A DNA stretch of 64,000 nt, from the NCBI GenBank assembly GCA_035284745.1, contig JAYKIL010000021.1, forward strand, positions 61,744 through 125,743, read 5' to 3'. The stretch comes from JAYKJB01 sp035284745 [NCBI: Candidatus Sericytochromatia bacterium] (GTDB lineage Bacteria; Cyanobacteriota; Sericytochromatia; S15B-MN24). Within the stretch, counting starts at the first letter, position 1, and every line of letters starts with the position of its first letter. The translations under genes and the position numbers were made by a program. The notes beneath the pieces were generated by a model. The model saw nothing but the letters and a program-made list of their open reading frames with translations, had not been told where the DNA came from and made no database searches. This document shows positions 51,301 through 60,561 of this stretch, one piece after another.

Positions 51301-52901
51301 CTGAAGCCCGTGAGGAGCTTTCGAAGGCGCGCAAGCAAGCAGAATCTGCACAAAACCACGAACTGGACGAGAAGTTTGAACGGCTCGAAGCGACACTGAA
51401 CGGAATATCAGGAACCGTGAGCGGACCCGCCCGTCTCGAAAGTCTACTCACCGCCCCGGGGGCCAGGGAACATCGGCCCGCTTTTGCGCAATCGCTCTAC
51501 TGGCAGGCGGAACAGCTTCACCGCAGCGGGAAAAACACGGCCGCTTTGGAACTGCTCGAACAAGCCTCTCAAACAGCCCGAGAAGAGGATTTACCGGGCC
51601 TCGAGGCGATGATTTTGTGCTTGTGGGGTCGGATTACGATAACGACCTCACCGGCACTCGCGGCAGAGAAATTTTTGCAAGGCAGGGCGTTGGCGGAAGC
51701 ATCCGGACTGGTGGTGATTGATATCGTCTGCCAAGCAGGCCTCGGCCAAGCATCGCCCGGGGCCAGAGAAGAACGTCAAGAAGCCCCCCGACGCCTGATC
51801 GCCTTGTTGGCAGATTGTGATGACACCGACAAAGCCGCCTATCTCTCGTGGCCGGAACGCGCGGCCATTTTGAGTGCGCCGCTGCCGAGCCACCCATCAG
51901 CCACCGTGGCACGCCTCCATCACCTCACAGACATGATCGCTGCCATTACCACCCAAGTTGAACTCCCAGAAGTGATGCAACAAGCACTGATAAGCCTTGT
52001 GGCCATTGCAGGGGCGGAACGGGGATTTTTATTGCTCTACAACGGCTTTGAAGTGACGCAGCAAATCTTTCACGGCATGGAAGCGCGGGACAACGATGAA
52101 TTCAGTTCCAGTCTGGCACACCAAGTGCTTTGGAGTGGAGAACCCGTTTTCATTGAAGACGCCTCCAGCGATGTTCAATTTGCCTCGAGGGACAGCATAC
52201 AGGCCCTAAAACTGCGCTCAGTGGTGGCCGTCCCCTTACACGACGGCGAGGAAACCTTGGGCGTGATGATGGCCGATTCCCAAAGTATCAATACGCAATT
52301 TGGCGCAGACGATATGGATTTGGTATTGGCACTGGCCAGACAGGTCGCCATCAGCATCAGCCATTCGAGGCGGCTGGAGCGCTATCGCAACGCCCACGAA
52401 GAAAACGTGGTGTTGTACCGCTTGGGGCTGCAAATGATGAAAGCCGATTCCCTGGAAGCGGCATTTGCGGCCGTGGCGGCCGAGGCAATTCCACTGTGTG
52501 CCGTCAGCCGGGCCCTTTTGCTGGAAGGGCCGAACAGCCGTGTGTGCCTTGCCGTGCGTGCTGACGGTCATCCCGTGCAGGCGACGGAACAAGACCTTTC
52601 ATTGAGTGTCGCGCAGTGGGTCTATCAAGAGGGCCAGCCTCTCTATCTGGTCGACGCGCAGGCAGACGAAAATTTCCAAACCCGCGCAAGCATTATGGCG
52701 CTGGGCTTACATTCAATATACGCCGTTCCTGTGAGAGTCGCTGAAGAAGTCTGGGGTGTCTTGTATCTGGACCACCCGAGTGTCCTCGATGAAAACCCGC
52801 TGGCAGCCCATACTCTGGGCCGCATCGCTGAAATGCTCGGCGCCCTCATCGAGCGTGTTCAGCCCGGGCGTTTGAGCTTGTCTTCCTCGCAAGGCCCATA
52901 G
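48309..52901 (+). CDS. giant Ser/Thr kinase - AAA ATPase - TPR - GAF - GAF protein (paralogue 2, no GGDEF)
   Basis: A 1530-residue relative of the other two giants. From ATG 48309 (AGAGG six bases upstream) it begins near the kinase: LGRGGMG, VALKRL, catalytic loop HSDLKPEN (Ser replaces Arg of HRD) and DLG in place of DFG. ATPase Walker A GGPGAGKSA near residue 307. TPR-like repeats (about 640-1010) and two GAF domains (about 1203-1360 and 1366-1516). It ends just after the second GAF, without a GGDEF or histidine kinase. The C-terminus is intact, not truncated by a frameshift. It is followed after 18 bases by a helical protein gene. Probably a partner or regulator of the GGDEF-bearing paralogues (inference). 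Confidence 0.88.
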   Translation: MPSLPMRYDLRSPLGRGGMGEVFLVFDREREQEVALKRLSPREPSLHQNDEEARFLFRQEFAAMATLRHPHLVEAYDYATDSEGVPYFTMEAVPGADLATDKKNTEAEVRRWLPAILSALNYLHTRSYLHSDLKPENIRIRTDGVPKLMDLGLLSRPGRMGAIRGSLHYVAPELARGHAVDARADLYALGAVLYHALAGRPPFDPSFQATPVDLLRAHLTEAPPPLAAWAPELSAEMIELIKRLLAKDPQERFTSASAVLTALGLASEGEAPTTLFEPPLIGRENQLQELRQASSGPSSTVLTLVGGPGAGKSALIAEWRAESQLQGLKTFSARGLGPDAPPYQALKPWLLALTAESCSELERLAPVLVRLLPDLGVDPAPSLEGAQERVRLHSAVAELAAAVAPTAAWILDDADELDSASESLVSFLRARGEACAWHWTISRKEETADSGRKLILPPFRDDETVAMTQAMLGEAPVPPALAEVLPILSGGNPGMLRTLLNHWVGQGVLTHPSSGWHVTDPARLSLPKDLTVVLDERFTTLSATAQRLGCLAALLGATGSLSHLAAIADLKEVDFFEALAELEASETLERTDGKFQFKRPAQAQTLAATWPSEEARRLHTQAAALFIKQNSLRPDNSTAALDDMLLVARHLILGDTPQDSLPWTFAAARQARVMYALGGVASLLEKSLSLPDLSVEARANLYDFQVTLFRAQGQIDEAVKLQETYVMPVARKGEPEPLAHQLTNLGILHNLKGRYREGLECLSEAITLADAANVTATRVRARLYAGRAAYFSGQSKMACTVLSAAVRIGREAEGYTLLGSALSLYGYVLATNYKERAAEGVALLEEAIAYNTAVDNGENLLEAYNNLGNLLLNMGRLKEARPTFERCLALSERIAMHNEKVFALINLGAVSLEMGKAKDALGFALQAAELSRTQGRKFPEAYALALEGVARIFMGELSQGCDRLNTALRIAVEINNRYLELNIYGRRLEAWLHLGRFTEAREELSKARKQAESAQNHELDEKFERLEATLNGISGTVSGPARLESLLTAPGAREHRPAFAQSLYWQAEQLHRSGKNTAALELLEQASQTAREEDLPGLEAMILCLWGRITITTSPALAAEKFLQGRALAEASGLVVIDIVCQAGLGQASPGAREERQEAPRRLIALLADCDDTDKAAYLSWPERAAILSAPLPSHPSATVARLHHLTDMIAAITTQVELPEVMQQALISLVAIAGAERGFLLLYNGFEVTQQIFHGMEARDNDEFSSSLAHQVLWSGEPVFIEDASSDVQFASRDSIQALKLRSVVAVPLHDGEETLGVMMADSQSINTQFGADDMDLVLALARQVAISISHSRRLERYRNAHEENVVLYRLGLQMMKADSLEAAFAAVAAEAIPLCAVSRALLLEGPNSRVCLAVRADGHPVQATEQDLSLSVAQWVYQEGQPLYLVDAQADENFQTRASIMALGLHSIYAVPVRVAEEVWGVLYLDHPSVLDENPLAAHTLGRIAEMLGALIERVQPGRLSLSSSQGP

Positions 52902-52919
52902 ACTTGGAGTTCTTTTCCC

Positions 52920-53924
52920 TTGAGTAGCCGCGACAGCTTTGAGCGCCAAACAGGCCTGCTACAGCGTTCAGCAGGCACTCAGCCGTTGCGCGCTCAAACC
53001 CGCCCGTTATTGTCGCCGGACGCGGTGCTCGCGCAAACAAAGGAACTGGTGGGCAAGGCTCGCGCGACGGTCGACTCGCTGGAACCCCGGGTAGAAATTT
53101 TGCTGCGGGCGTGTCAAACAGCCACACAAGATGTTCCGGGGCTGGGAGTGGTCGCTTTTCGACACCCATTGTCGCCCAAGGGCGACCAAATCGTGGCTTA
53201 CCTCGCCAGCAGCATCCTGAATCAGGAGATGTGGCGCAAAGAGGTGCATATCGCAATATTCCGATTTTACGAGGCAGAGAGACTCATACGGATCGCCCAG
53301 GGTGAACTTGAGCGCCATCATCCCCAACAACGAACGCTTGAAGAGCTTAAGCTTCTTATTTTTTACCTGTGCCGTTTTCACGAAATCTTCAAAAATGAAC
53401 GCGTGCTGGCCCAACTTTTTCCGCCACCACAAACCGTTCAGGTGACACAATCTGCGGCATCATCAAACCCGATTGAACGCCTGAAGAGAAAAAAACAACG
53501 CGATGAAATTCTCAATAAAGCAGAGATTCTCCGAGCCAGCCTCACGCCCCGTATGCAGACGCTCATTACCACCCTCGACATGATCGAAAAAGGAACAATA
53601 CTGGATGTGCGGGCCTTATTGACCGGTACGACCCGAACTGTCCGTTTGATTGCGATGGGCATCAACACCAACCCAGAACTGGTCAATAAACTCAAAGAAG
53701 CCCGGGAGCTGTTTAGGCAACTGGAAACACAAATTAAAGAAGCCAAGGCGGGGGGCGATGTCTTACCGCTGAAGGACATCATCTTCCCACTGTCACGCCT
53801 GGCCGTGACGTGCCGGCAAAATGTGCTTTTGCGAGATTTGTTTCCAACAAGCGATGAAGGACTGTTTCCGGACGACGACAGCGACCCCCCCCCCGCAAGC
53901 GAACCCTCTCAGACCGCTGGATAA
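52920..53924 (+). CDS. helical protein of unknown function between two giant kinase genes
   Basis: A 334-residue protein I do not recognise. Predicted to be almost all alpha-helical (VLAQTKELVGKARATVDSL, LERHHPQQRTLEELKLL, LNKAEILRASLTPRMQTLIT), with an acidic low-complexity end (DEGLFPDDDSDPPP). No signal peptide or membrane segment. Start TTG at 52920 with GGAG ten bases upstream. It is packed between paralogues 2 and 3 on the same strand (18 and 87 bases), which suggests one operon and perhaps an adaptor or substrate role for the kinases. Confidence 0.65.
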   Translation: MSSRDSFERQTGLLQRSAGTQPLRAQTRPLLSPDAVLAQTKELVGKARATVDSLEPRVEILLRACQTATQDVPGLGVVAFRHPLSPKGDQIVAYLASSILNQEMWRKEVHIAIFRFYEAERLIRIAQGELERHHPQQRTLEELKLLIFYLCRFHEIFKNERVLAQLFPPPQTVQVTQSAASSNPIERLKRKKQRDEILNKAEILRASLTPRMQTLITTLDMIEKGTILDVRALLTGTTRTVRLIAMGINTNPELVNKLKEARELFRQLETQIKEAKAGGDVLPLKDIIFPLSRLAVTCRQNVLLRDLFPTSDEGLFPDDDSDPPPASEPSQTAG

Positions 53925-54011
53925 CACGAGAAGGAGACGGTAAACCGGGGTACATTGAGAGCGAACGCACGGGTTCGCCCATTTGACTTGTCTCCGTGTG
54001 ATGAGGCATCT

Positions 54012-57000
54012 GTGTCTGAAACAGGCTCACTCGTAGGAATGCACGTGGGCTCCCGCTATACGGTCCTCAATGAATTGGGTTCGGGCGGGATGGCTCGCGT
54101 TTTTCGTGTGCAAGATTCCACCTCGAACACAGAATGGGCACTCAAAGTACTGAGGGCCGAATTAAGTCATGATCTTGCCTGCCAAAGGCGCTTCAAGACA
54201 GAACATCGCGTTTTGGCGAGCTTAAGCCACCCCAACATTCCGGCGGTGCATGATATGCACACCACCCCAGAGGGGTTGCCTTGTTTTGCGATGGAATTGG
54301 TCAACGGGAATCAATTGCCTTCAGGCGAACCGTGGCACCTGGACGATCTGTTCACCTTGCTCGCCGATTTGATGCCCGTCCTGTCCTATTTGCATCGACA
54401 GGGTTTAGTGCACGGCGACCTGAAGGCCGAGAACCTGATGCGCACTGTGGACGGTCACCTGAAGGTCATGGACTTTGGAATTTGCGGGCCGGTCGGATCG
54501 CCCCGTTTGGGAGTCCAAGGCACCTTGACCCATCTGGCCCCCGAACTCATCCAACGCGGTAAGGCGGATCAACGTGCCGACCTGTACGCCGTTGGGGTGA
54601 TTCTGTATCAACTTACGACCGGTCGACTGCCTCTGCTCGGAAAATCGGCGGCGGAAACGTTGAAATTACATCTGGAGGCCTCCCCGGTGGTGCCGCGAAA
54701 TCTGCGCCCTGAAATTCCGGCAGAACTTGACGCACTGATTGCGCGCTTGCTCAGTAAGCGTCCCCAAGACCGTCCCCAGTCGGCCAATGAGGTTCTGCGC
54801 CTCGCAGGCTTACCCGCGGAACCAGACGATACCCTCGCCGTCCCGTTGCAAAGCACATTTATAGGGCGCAAAGAGGCATTGGGAACCTTGTTGGCCGCCG
54901 CAGGAGAAGCCGCACAAGGGCATCGTCCGAAAACGTTCACCATCGTCGGCGCGCCGGGCGTTGGCAAAAGCCGCTTGCTCGAGGAATTAATGTCGCAAGC
55001 CCCGCTGCTGGACCTTGTCGCCGTGTCCGGCAGTTGCGCCAGTGAGCAGACGCCTCTGGGGCCATGGCTGGACTTGGCGCGAGAATTGCTGGCGGTGGGA
55101 CGACCGTTGGCGCCTGAGGCCTCGGACCTGCTGCAAGAGGCATTGCGACCGTTTCTCGAGCCCACCGCAAACCTCACGACGGACCCTGGGGGGGCCCTGA
55201 GAAGGGCCTTTGAGCGTCTGCTGGAAGCTGTCTGCAGCCAAAGGGGACTGCTCATTCTGCTGGACGATTGGCACTTGGCCGACGCCGCGAGCGCAGCGCT
55301 ACTCTCCCACTTGATAGACCCCACTGCACGGCGCCCGATCGCCTGGATTATCGCTGCGCAAGAGGTCACCGGGCCCGACGCCCATACCATTTTTTTGCAA
55401 CCTCTCAGTCCTTCGGAAACCGGGGAGTTGCTGAGTTCAAGCCTGGGCACCCACGACCTTCCGGAGGCGGTCAGCGAACAAATTTTTGCGACCACGCAGG
55501 GATCGCCCCGTTTTGTGTTGGACCTGCTGCGGTATTTGCTCGCCAGCAAGCAACTTGTCAAACAGCAAGGTGGATGGCGCGTCGTCGCGAGCGAAGGGGC
55601 ATCCCTTCCGAAGGGTCTCGCCGCGCTTTATGAAGCCCGCACGGCAGACATGCCGTCGTCCAGCATGCGTTTAGCACGGGTGTTGGCCGTCCACGGCGGC
55701 ACCTTGCCTCCTGATATGTTGACCCTCGCATCCGGCCTCCCGCTCACAGAGGCCGAAATCGCCTTGACGATTTTACTCGCGCGTCAAGACGTCCGGCAAT
55801 GGGAACCCGGGGTGACATTGGTCGATCAACAAATGGCAGCGTGGTTATTAGACGGATTAACCGACACCGAAAAGCAAGAAATTCACAATGCCCTGGCCGA
55901 CGCCCTCAGCACAACCCCGCGAGCACACGCCGCATTACGCCTTTTGAATGGCGTGGCGCACCACGGGCAACGGGGGGGGCAGCCAGAAAAATTCCTGCCC
56001 TGGATTCTAACAGCCGCCCGACGAAACCTCAGCGTATCTGCTTTTCGCGAGTCGCAAGAATTTGCGGAAGCCGCATTGGGGCAACAAGCGCTTTTGACAC
56101 CCCACGAACTGCAAGAAATGTACGAAACCTTGGCGACCAGCCATCGAAGCTTGGGGCACGGGGAATCTGCGCGCCAAGTGGCTGAGGACGCGGTCCGATT
56201 GGCTGAAAGCTTGGGTGATGCAACACTGCTCGCGCGAGCGCTCAATGGGTTGGGGAAAATTGAACATTTGGCAAGCCGTTTCGAACAAGCCAAAATCAGT
56301 TTCGAACGCGCCAGCGAAGCGGCGAGCGACGAAGCGCCCTATGAACGCGCGCGGGCTTACCGCGCTTTGGGCCGGCTCGCCACCGTTTCTGGCGACCTTG
56401 AAATGGCTTATCAGTATGGGGTGCAAGCCATGCAATGGGTGCGTCAGCACGCGCCGCTTCCCGAACAAGCCCGATTTATGGCCGAGATTGGCGAGACTTT
56501 CCAAGGCTCCGAAGAAAGGCTGCGAGAAGGACTGGCTCTGTTGGAAGAGGCGGCGCAAATTGCCGCGGACTTGCACGACAACGCCCTCAAGTCTTTTGTG
56601 GCGGGAGCCTTGGGCAACCTGAGACTCTCCCTTGGGCAATTGGTCGATGCCAAGGCATCGTTTGCACACGCGGTCGAACTCCACGAGATAACCGGCAACA
56701 CTGGAGAGCAGGTTTTTAATCGCCTCAATCTCGCGCTGGTCGCAGAGGAACAAGGGTACTTTGAAGAAGCGGAGCAACTTGCTTCCAGCGTCACCCAAGA
56801 AGCCCGGCGCATGAATCGGCGTTTTCCGATGGCTGCCGCGATGGCGATTGAAGGCTCGGCAGCGGCCCATATGGGACGCACACGGGAAGGGCTTGCGCGT
56901 TTGGCAGAGGCGATGGACATTGCAGAAACCATCAACCACAAGATGCTGCAAGCCTTGATACGGCAAATGGAGGCGCCCCTGCAAATATTGTTGGGCGATT

Positions 57001-59237
57001 TTGAGCGCGCCCACGAACTCGCTCAGAACCTCATCGCGTTTGGTATCTCAGCAGGCGTTCCGGAATTTGAACAACGTGGAAGGCTCTGTCAAGCGGAGAT
57101 TGCCTTGGAACGGGGTCAAAATGAAGCTGCCCGCGAAAGTCTCGCACCCATCATTGAGGGCTCCAACCTGTCTTTGCGCCTTCGCGCCCACCGCCTGCTC
57201 AGTGATATGGCGTGGCGGGAAGGGGATATTGCTCGGGCCCGTATGGCTTGCGAAGTCGCCCAAACACTCAATGCCCAGGTCGATGCGCCGCGAGACCACG
57301 GGCCTCTTTTGATGCTGGAAGCACGCATCAATGAAGGAGAAGCCGCCTTTGGCGCGGCCACCCAAGCGGTAAAGATCCTTGAATCCACGCAGCAACGTCA
57401 CAGCCTGCCGCTCGCCCTCTACGTGGCAGCGCAAAGGGGTCGCCCCGAAGATCGCGCGGCCGCGCTCGCCCGGGCCCGCGAACTGCTGCAGGCTATGGCA
57501 GGCACTCTCGGGGAATCGAACGCGTGCTATATTGCAGCCTTCGACCGCCAAAAGATCATCACAGAGAGCATTTTGCTGCCTCAAAACACCCCCCTGCCGG
57601 AGGACCTCGAGACCCCCACCACGATCGCTGGATTGCAGAGCCTGGCCGCGCGCTTGCTCAAGGGCATTGAAGGCCTGAGCGCGCAGGAAGGCCAACAACC
57701 CGCCGCCGTCTGGGGCTTGGATCGCGCCGGCAGACGCTTAGAACAAGTGGTGTCTTTTGCACGCACCGTTAATTCCTCGTTGCAACTCGAGACCGTGATC
57801 GACCGGGCCTTGGCACTCATTATCGAGATTACAGGAGCCGAGCGGGGCCTTTTACTGCTCAAAGAGGGCCCCACGGTCACAACCCACCGATTCGCCACGG
57901 CTCCCGGCTTTGATATCCAAGACGCAGAGGCCGAGCAATACAGCCGCACGGTAGCACGCACCGTGCTTGAAACCGGCGAGACCGTCTGCGTACTCGACGC
58001 CCTGTCCGATCCCCGCTTTGCTCAGCAGGCCTCCGTTTTGGGATTAAACCTGCAAACGATCATCGCCGTTCCGTTGAGCAATCAAGGCGAGATCATCGGC
58101 GCCATCTATGTCGATCGACAGGGTCTGAGCGAGCATTTTACCCAAGGGGATCTCGAAATTGTGCAGGTGCTCGCGGGGATGACCTCTGTGGCCCTGACAA
58201 ACGCCCGATTGATGAAACAGCAAATGGACAACGTCCTGCAATTGGATCAACTCAATAAACTTTCTCGCTCGGTTTCGCGCACGCTCGAGTTAGAAAAGGT
58301 GCTCGAAATCATCAGCCAGGTGACGCTGGAAATCGTCAAGGCGGAGCGCTGCTTGATCTTTCTGTGGGAAAACGAACAACTGGTGTTCGGCTCCGGACGC
58401 GATCACGACGGTCCGCTCACAGCACAAGCAGGGCGAGAGCGCAGCGGAACCATCTGCCAAAAGGTGGTCGATACCTTGCAACCCGTCCATGTCATCGACG
58501 CTCGGCAAGATGCTGAACTCGCGAACAAAAAATCGGTATTGAACCTGAGAATTGCCTCGGTGGTGGCCGTTCCCCTGCTTGCCGATGCCGGCCTCACGGG
58601 CGTCTTATACATTGACTCCCGCACGCGGGTGTCGACCGCCTTGGAGAAAGAAGTGGCCGTCTTGCAAGCCATCGCCAATACCGCCGCCCTGGCGGTCCAA
58701 AACGCCCGCCACTACCGCGAAGCCACGGTCGATCACCTCACCGGTCTGTACGTGCGCTCGTTGTTTCTGCGTCGCATCGACGAGGAAGTGCGCCGAACCC
58801 GGCGATTCGGTGGAAAGTTCTCGCTGTTGGTTCTGGATATCGACCACTTCAAACGCTTCAATGACGCCCACGGTCACCAAACCGGCGATGCGGTTCTGCG
58901 CATGGTCGCACGCACCATTCGCGAAGCGGTCCGCGTGGGTTTGGATGTGCCGTGCCGCTATGGTGGAGAAGAGATGGTCATTTTGTTGCCTGAAACCGAT
59001 GCTCCAGGGGCCGTTGTGACGGCCGAACGTATCCGCAAACAAATTGAAACAGCCAGCTTACCGGCCGCAGATGGAACCCCCCTCAGTGTCACCGTCTCGA
59101 TCGGAGTGGCCAGCTTTCCACTGATGGCAGCGTCCAGCACGGAACTCTTCGAAAACGCCGACAAGGCGCTCTACGCATCGAAAAACGAAGGGCGTAATCG
59201 TGTTTCAGTGTACGCGGCCCAAGCCACTGCCCTATAA
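54012..59237 (+). CDS. giant Ser/Thr kinase - AAA ATPase - TPR - GAF - GAF - GGDEF protein (paralogue 3)
   Basis: About 1741 residues from the GTG at 54012, which has GAGG six bases upstream; a TTG at 53955 would add 19 residues. Kinase: LGSGGMA, WALKVLR, catalytic loop HGDLKAEN (Gly replaces Arg of HRD) and DFG. ATPase Walker A GAPGVGKSR near residue 313. TPR-like array (about 660-1030). Two GAF domains (about 1244-1400 and 1410-1566). GGDEF domain (about 1574-1735) with GGEEM (Met for the usual Phe) and a shifted inhibitory site (RVGLD, not RxxD). It is probably an active diguanylate cyclase with altered feedback. The end overlaps the convergent GNAT gene by six bases. Confidence 0.89.
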   Translation: MSETGSLVGMHVGSRYTVLNELGSGGMARVFRVQDSTSNTEWALKVLRAELSHDLACQRRFKTEHRVLASLSHPNIPAVHDMHTTPEGLPCFAMELVNGNQLPSGEPWHLDDLFTLLADLMPVLSYLHRQGLVHGDLKAENLMRTVDGHLKVMDFGICGPVGSPRLGVQGTLTHLAPELIQRGKADQRADLYAVGVILYQLTTGRLPLLGKSAAETLKLHLEASPVVPRNLRPEIPAELDALIARLLSKRPQDRPQSANEVLRLAGLPAEPDDTLAVPLQSTFIGRKEALGTLLAAAGEAAQGHRPKTFTIVGAPGVGKSRLLEELMSQAPLLDLVAVSGSCASEQTPLGPWLDLARELLAVGRPLAPEASDLLQEALRPFLEPTANLTTDPGGALRRAFERLLEAVCSQRGLLILLDDWHLADAASAALLSHLIDPTARRPIAWIIAAQEVTGPDAHTIFLQPLSPSETGELLSSSLGTHDLPEAVSEQIFATTQGSPRFVLDLLRYLLASKQLVKQQGGWRVVASEGASLPKGLAALYEARTADMPSSSMRLARVLAVHGGTLPPDMLTLASGLPLTEAEIALTILLARQDVRQWEPGVTLVDQQMAAWLLDGLTDTEKQEIHNALADALSTTPRAHAALRLLNGVAHHGQRGGQPEKFLPWILTAARRNLSVSAFRESQEFAEAALGQQALLTPHELQEMYETLATSHRSLGHGESARQVAEDAVRLAESLGDATLLARALNGLGKIEHLASRFEQAKISFERASEAASDEAPYERARAYRALGRLATVSGDLEMAYQYGVQAMQWVRQHAPLPEQARFMAEIGETFQGSEERLREGLALLEEAAQIAADLHDNALKSFVAGALGNLRLSLGQLVDAKASFAHAVELHEITGNTGEQVFNRLNLALVAEEQGYFEEAEQLASSVTQEARRMNRRFPMAAAMAIEGSAAAHMGRTREGLARLAEAMDIAETINHKMLQALIRQMEAPLQILLGDFERAHELAQNLIAFGISAGVPEFEQRGRLCQAEIALERGQNEAARESLAPIIEGSNLSLRLRAHRLLSDMAWREGDIARARMACEVAQTLNAQVDAPRDHGPLLMLEARINEGEAAFGAATQAVKILESTQQRHSLPLALYVAAQRGRPEDRAAALARARELLQAMAGTLGESNACYIAAFDRQKIITESILLPQNTPLPEDLETPTTIAGLQSLAARLLKGIEGLSAQEGQQPAAVWGLDRAGRRLEQVVSFARTVNSSLQLETVIDRALALIIEITGAERGLLLLKEGPTVTTHRFATAPGFDIQDAEAEQYSRTVARTVLETGETVCVLDALSDPRFAQQASVLGLNLQTIIAVPLSNQGEIIGAIYVDRQGLSEHFTQGDLEIVQVLAGMTSVALTNARLMKQQMDNVLQLDQLNKLSRSVSRTLELEKVLEIISQVTLEIVKAERCLIFLWENEQLVFGSGRDHDGPLTAQAGRERSGTICQKVVDTLQPVHVIDARQDAELANKKSVLNLRIASVVAVPLLADAGLTGVLYIDSRTRVSTALEKEVAVLQAIANTAALAVQNARHYREATVDHLTGLYVRSLFLRRIDEEVRRTRRFGGKFSLLVLDIDHFKRFNDAHGHQTGDAVLRMVARTIREAVRVGLDVPCRYGGEEMVILLPETDAPGAVVTAERIRKQIETASLPAADGTPLSVTVSIGVASFPLMAASSTELFENADKALYASKNEGRNRVSVYAAQATAL

Positions 59238-60470
59238 CAGGTCGCTTTGTTCCAGATCCCACATATAAGGATGCCCCCCCTGGAACAGCGTTCGCATCAA
59301 GTGGCGTTCAGGGTCGGTTAATTCCACGTGGGGGAAGTCAACGATGGTGCGATAACCCGTCAACAAAGGGGTCCACACATTCACCGGCAAACGAATCTCG
59401 TGGCCGACATAGCCCGAACCGATTTGAACCCGCCCGTTCACCCAACGCAGGTTCACCGCCTCATCGCCGCCAGGACTCGCCATCACAAACGTGGCATCAA
59501 AGTTGTCACGGCCATAGCGCGATTCAGACAAACGTTTCTCAAAAACAGGCTTTAAACCTTCTAACAGAGGCTGAAAGCGCAAAACATGAACCATAGCGGC
59601 CCAATTTCCCGGAAAAAGCGCATGAGGGTCCGCCAACCAGGCCCCTAAGCGATGAGCGTAGCGGGCAAACATCTGATTCAAGGGAACCTGCGCTGTGAAC
59701 TCAGATAATTTACTTTCGGTCAACTCCCAGCGCATCCATTGCAAAATGGCCCGCACCGCTTCTTCATCTTCAGCCACGACCTCTCGCAACCGCGCGCGTG
59801 CTCGATCAGCCCACACATAACCGTGGGGATGATTCTGGGAATCAACCACGACCCACCAGCCGAACCCACCCCCGTGCGTCTTTGCCAAACGATACATCCA
59901 GTAATCGTGGGTTCGCACCTCCGCCATTAAGGACGTACAATTGGCGCGATCATAAAGTTCCTCGATAATTGGAATGTCCGCCTGCATCAGGGGCCTGACA
60001 CGATAGGGAGACAACACAGGTCCTAGCGCCTCACACGACATCCGCATCGACGCGAAATGGTGTGCGGGTGCTGCGTAGGCAAAGCCAAAATCATCATAAA
60101 GACGCGGCAAGCCATCGACGTAGATGTAAGCGTAATCCCGTTGACGCGCCACTTCAAGCCAGTGGGAAATTAAACGCCGCGCGTGCCCCTCAAGGCGTCG
60201 TTCGGGGTGGGTCCCCACCATCGACAACTGTCCCACTTCAAGCTCAGACTGCCCAAAATAATGAAAATGTGGCAAAAGCGATGCGGTGGCGACAACGACG
60301 CCCGCCTCGTCCACTAACATCGCGTGGTCTTGGGGGGAGAGGTCGGGTCGTTCGCGATACGCGTGCACGGAAGGGATGGACTCGCCGTCCGGCTTAAAAA
60401 GTTGGCTGAATGCCAGCAACTTGGCCCAGTCGTCGTGAGTGGAAGGGTGAACCAAGGTGAGCGTCGACAT
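59232..60470 (-). CDS. GNAT family acetyltransferase (two-domain, Eis-like)
   Basis: A 412-residue protein. The N-terminal GNAT domain (about 1-130) has HAMLVDEAGVVVATASLLP and the acetyl-CoA loop PERRLEGHARRLI, then YAYIYVDGLPRLYDDFGF. The C-terminal part resembles the second domain of Eis-like acetyltransferases (VRPLMQADIPIIEELYDR; end VNLRWVNGRVQIGSG). The ATG at 60470 has GAGG six bases before it. The substrate is unknown. It converges on the third giant kinase gene. Confidence 0.8.
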   Translation of the reverse strand: MSTLTLVHPSTHDDWAKLLAFSQLFKPDGESIPSVHAYRERPDLSPQDHAMLVDEAGVVVATASLLPHFHYFGQSELEVGQLSMVGTHPERRLEGHARRLISHWLEVARQRDYAYIYVDGLPRLYDDFGFAYAAPAHHFASMRMSCEALGPVLSPYRVRPLMQADIPIIEELYDRANCTSLMAEVRTHDYWMYRLAKTHGGGFGWWVVVDSQNHPHGYVWADRARARLREVVAEDEEAVRAILQWMRWELTESKLSEFTAQVPLNQMFARYAHRLGAWLADPHALFPGNWAAMVHVLRFQPLLEGLKPVFEKRLSESRYGRDNFDATFVMASPGGDEAVNLRWVNGRVQIGSGYVGHEIRLPVNVWTPLLTGYRTIVDFPHVELTDPERHLMRTLFQGGHPYMWDLEQSDLL

Positions 60471-60561
60471 GTGGGGCCTCAAAACAGTGTCCTACGATTC
60501 TACGAGCCGTCAAGCCCCCCCGTCAAACCACCCCCGGGTTATTGAATGAGATTCTTTTCCC

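Noticed and set aside
48309-52901. Paralogue 2 as a truncated copy that lost GGDEF through a frameshift
   Set aside because: The frame ends cleanly after the second GAF, and a new gene starts 18 bases on; no leftover GGDEF coding is seen in other frames.
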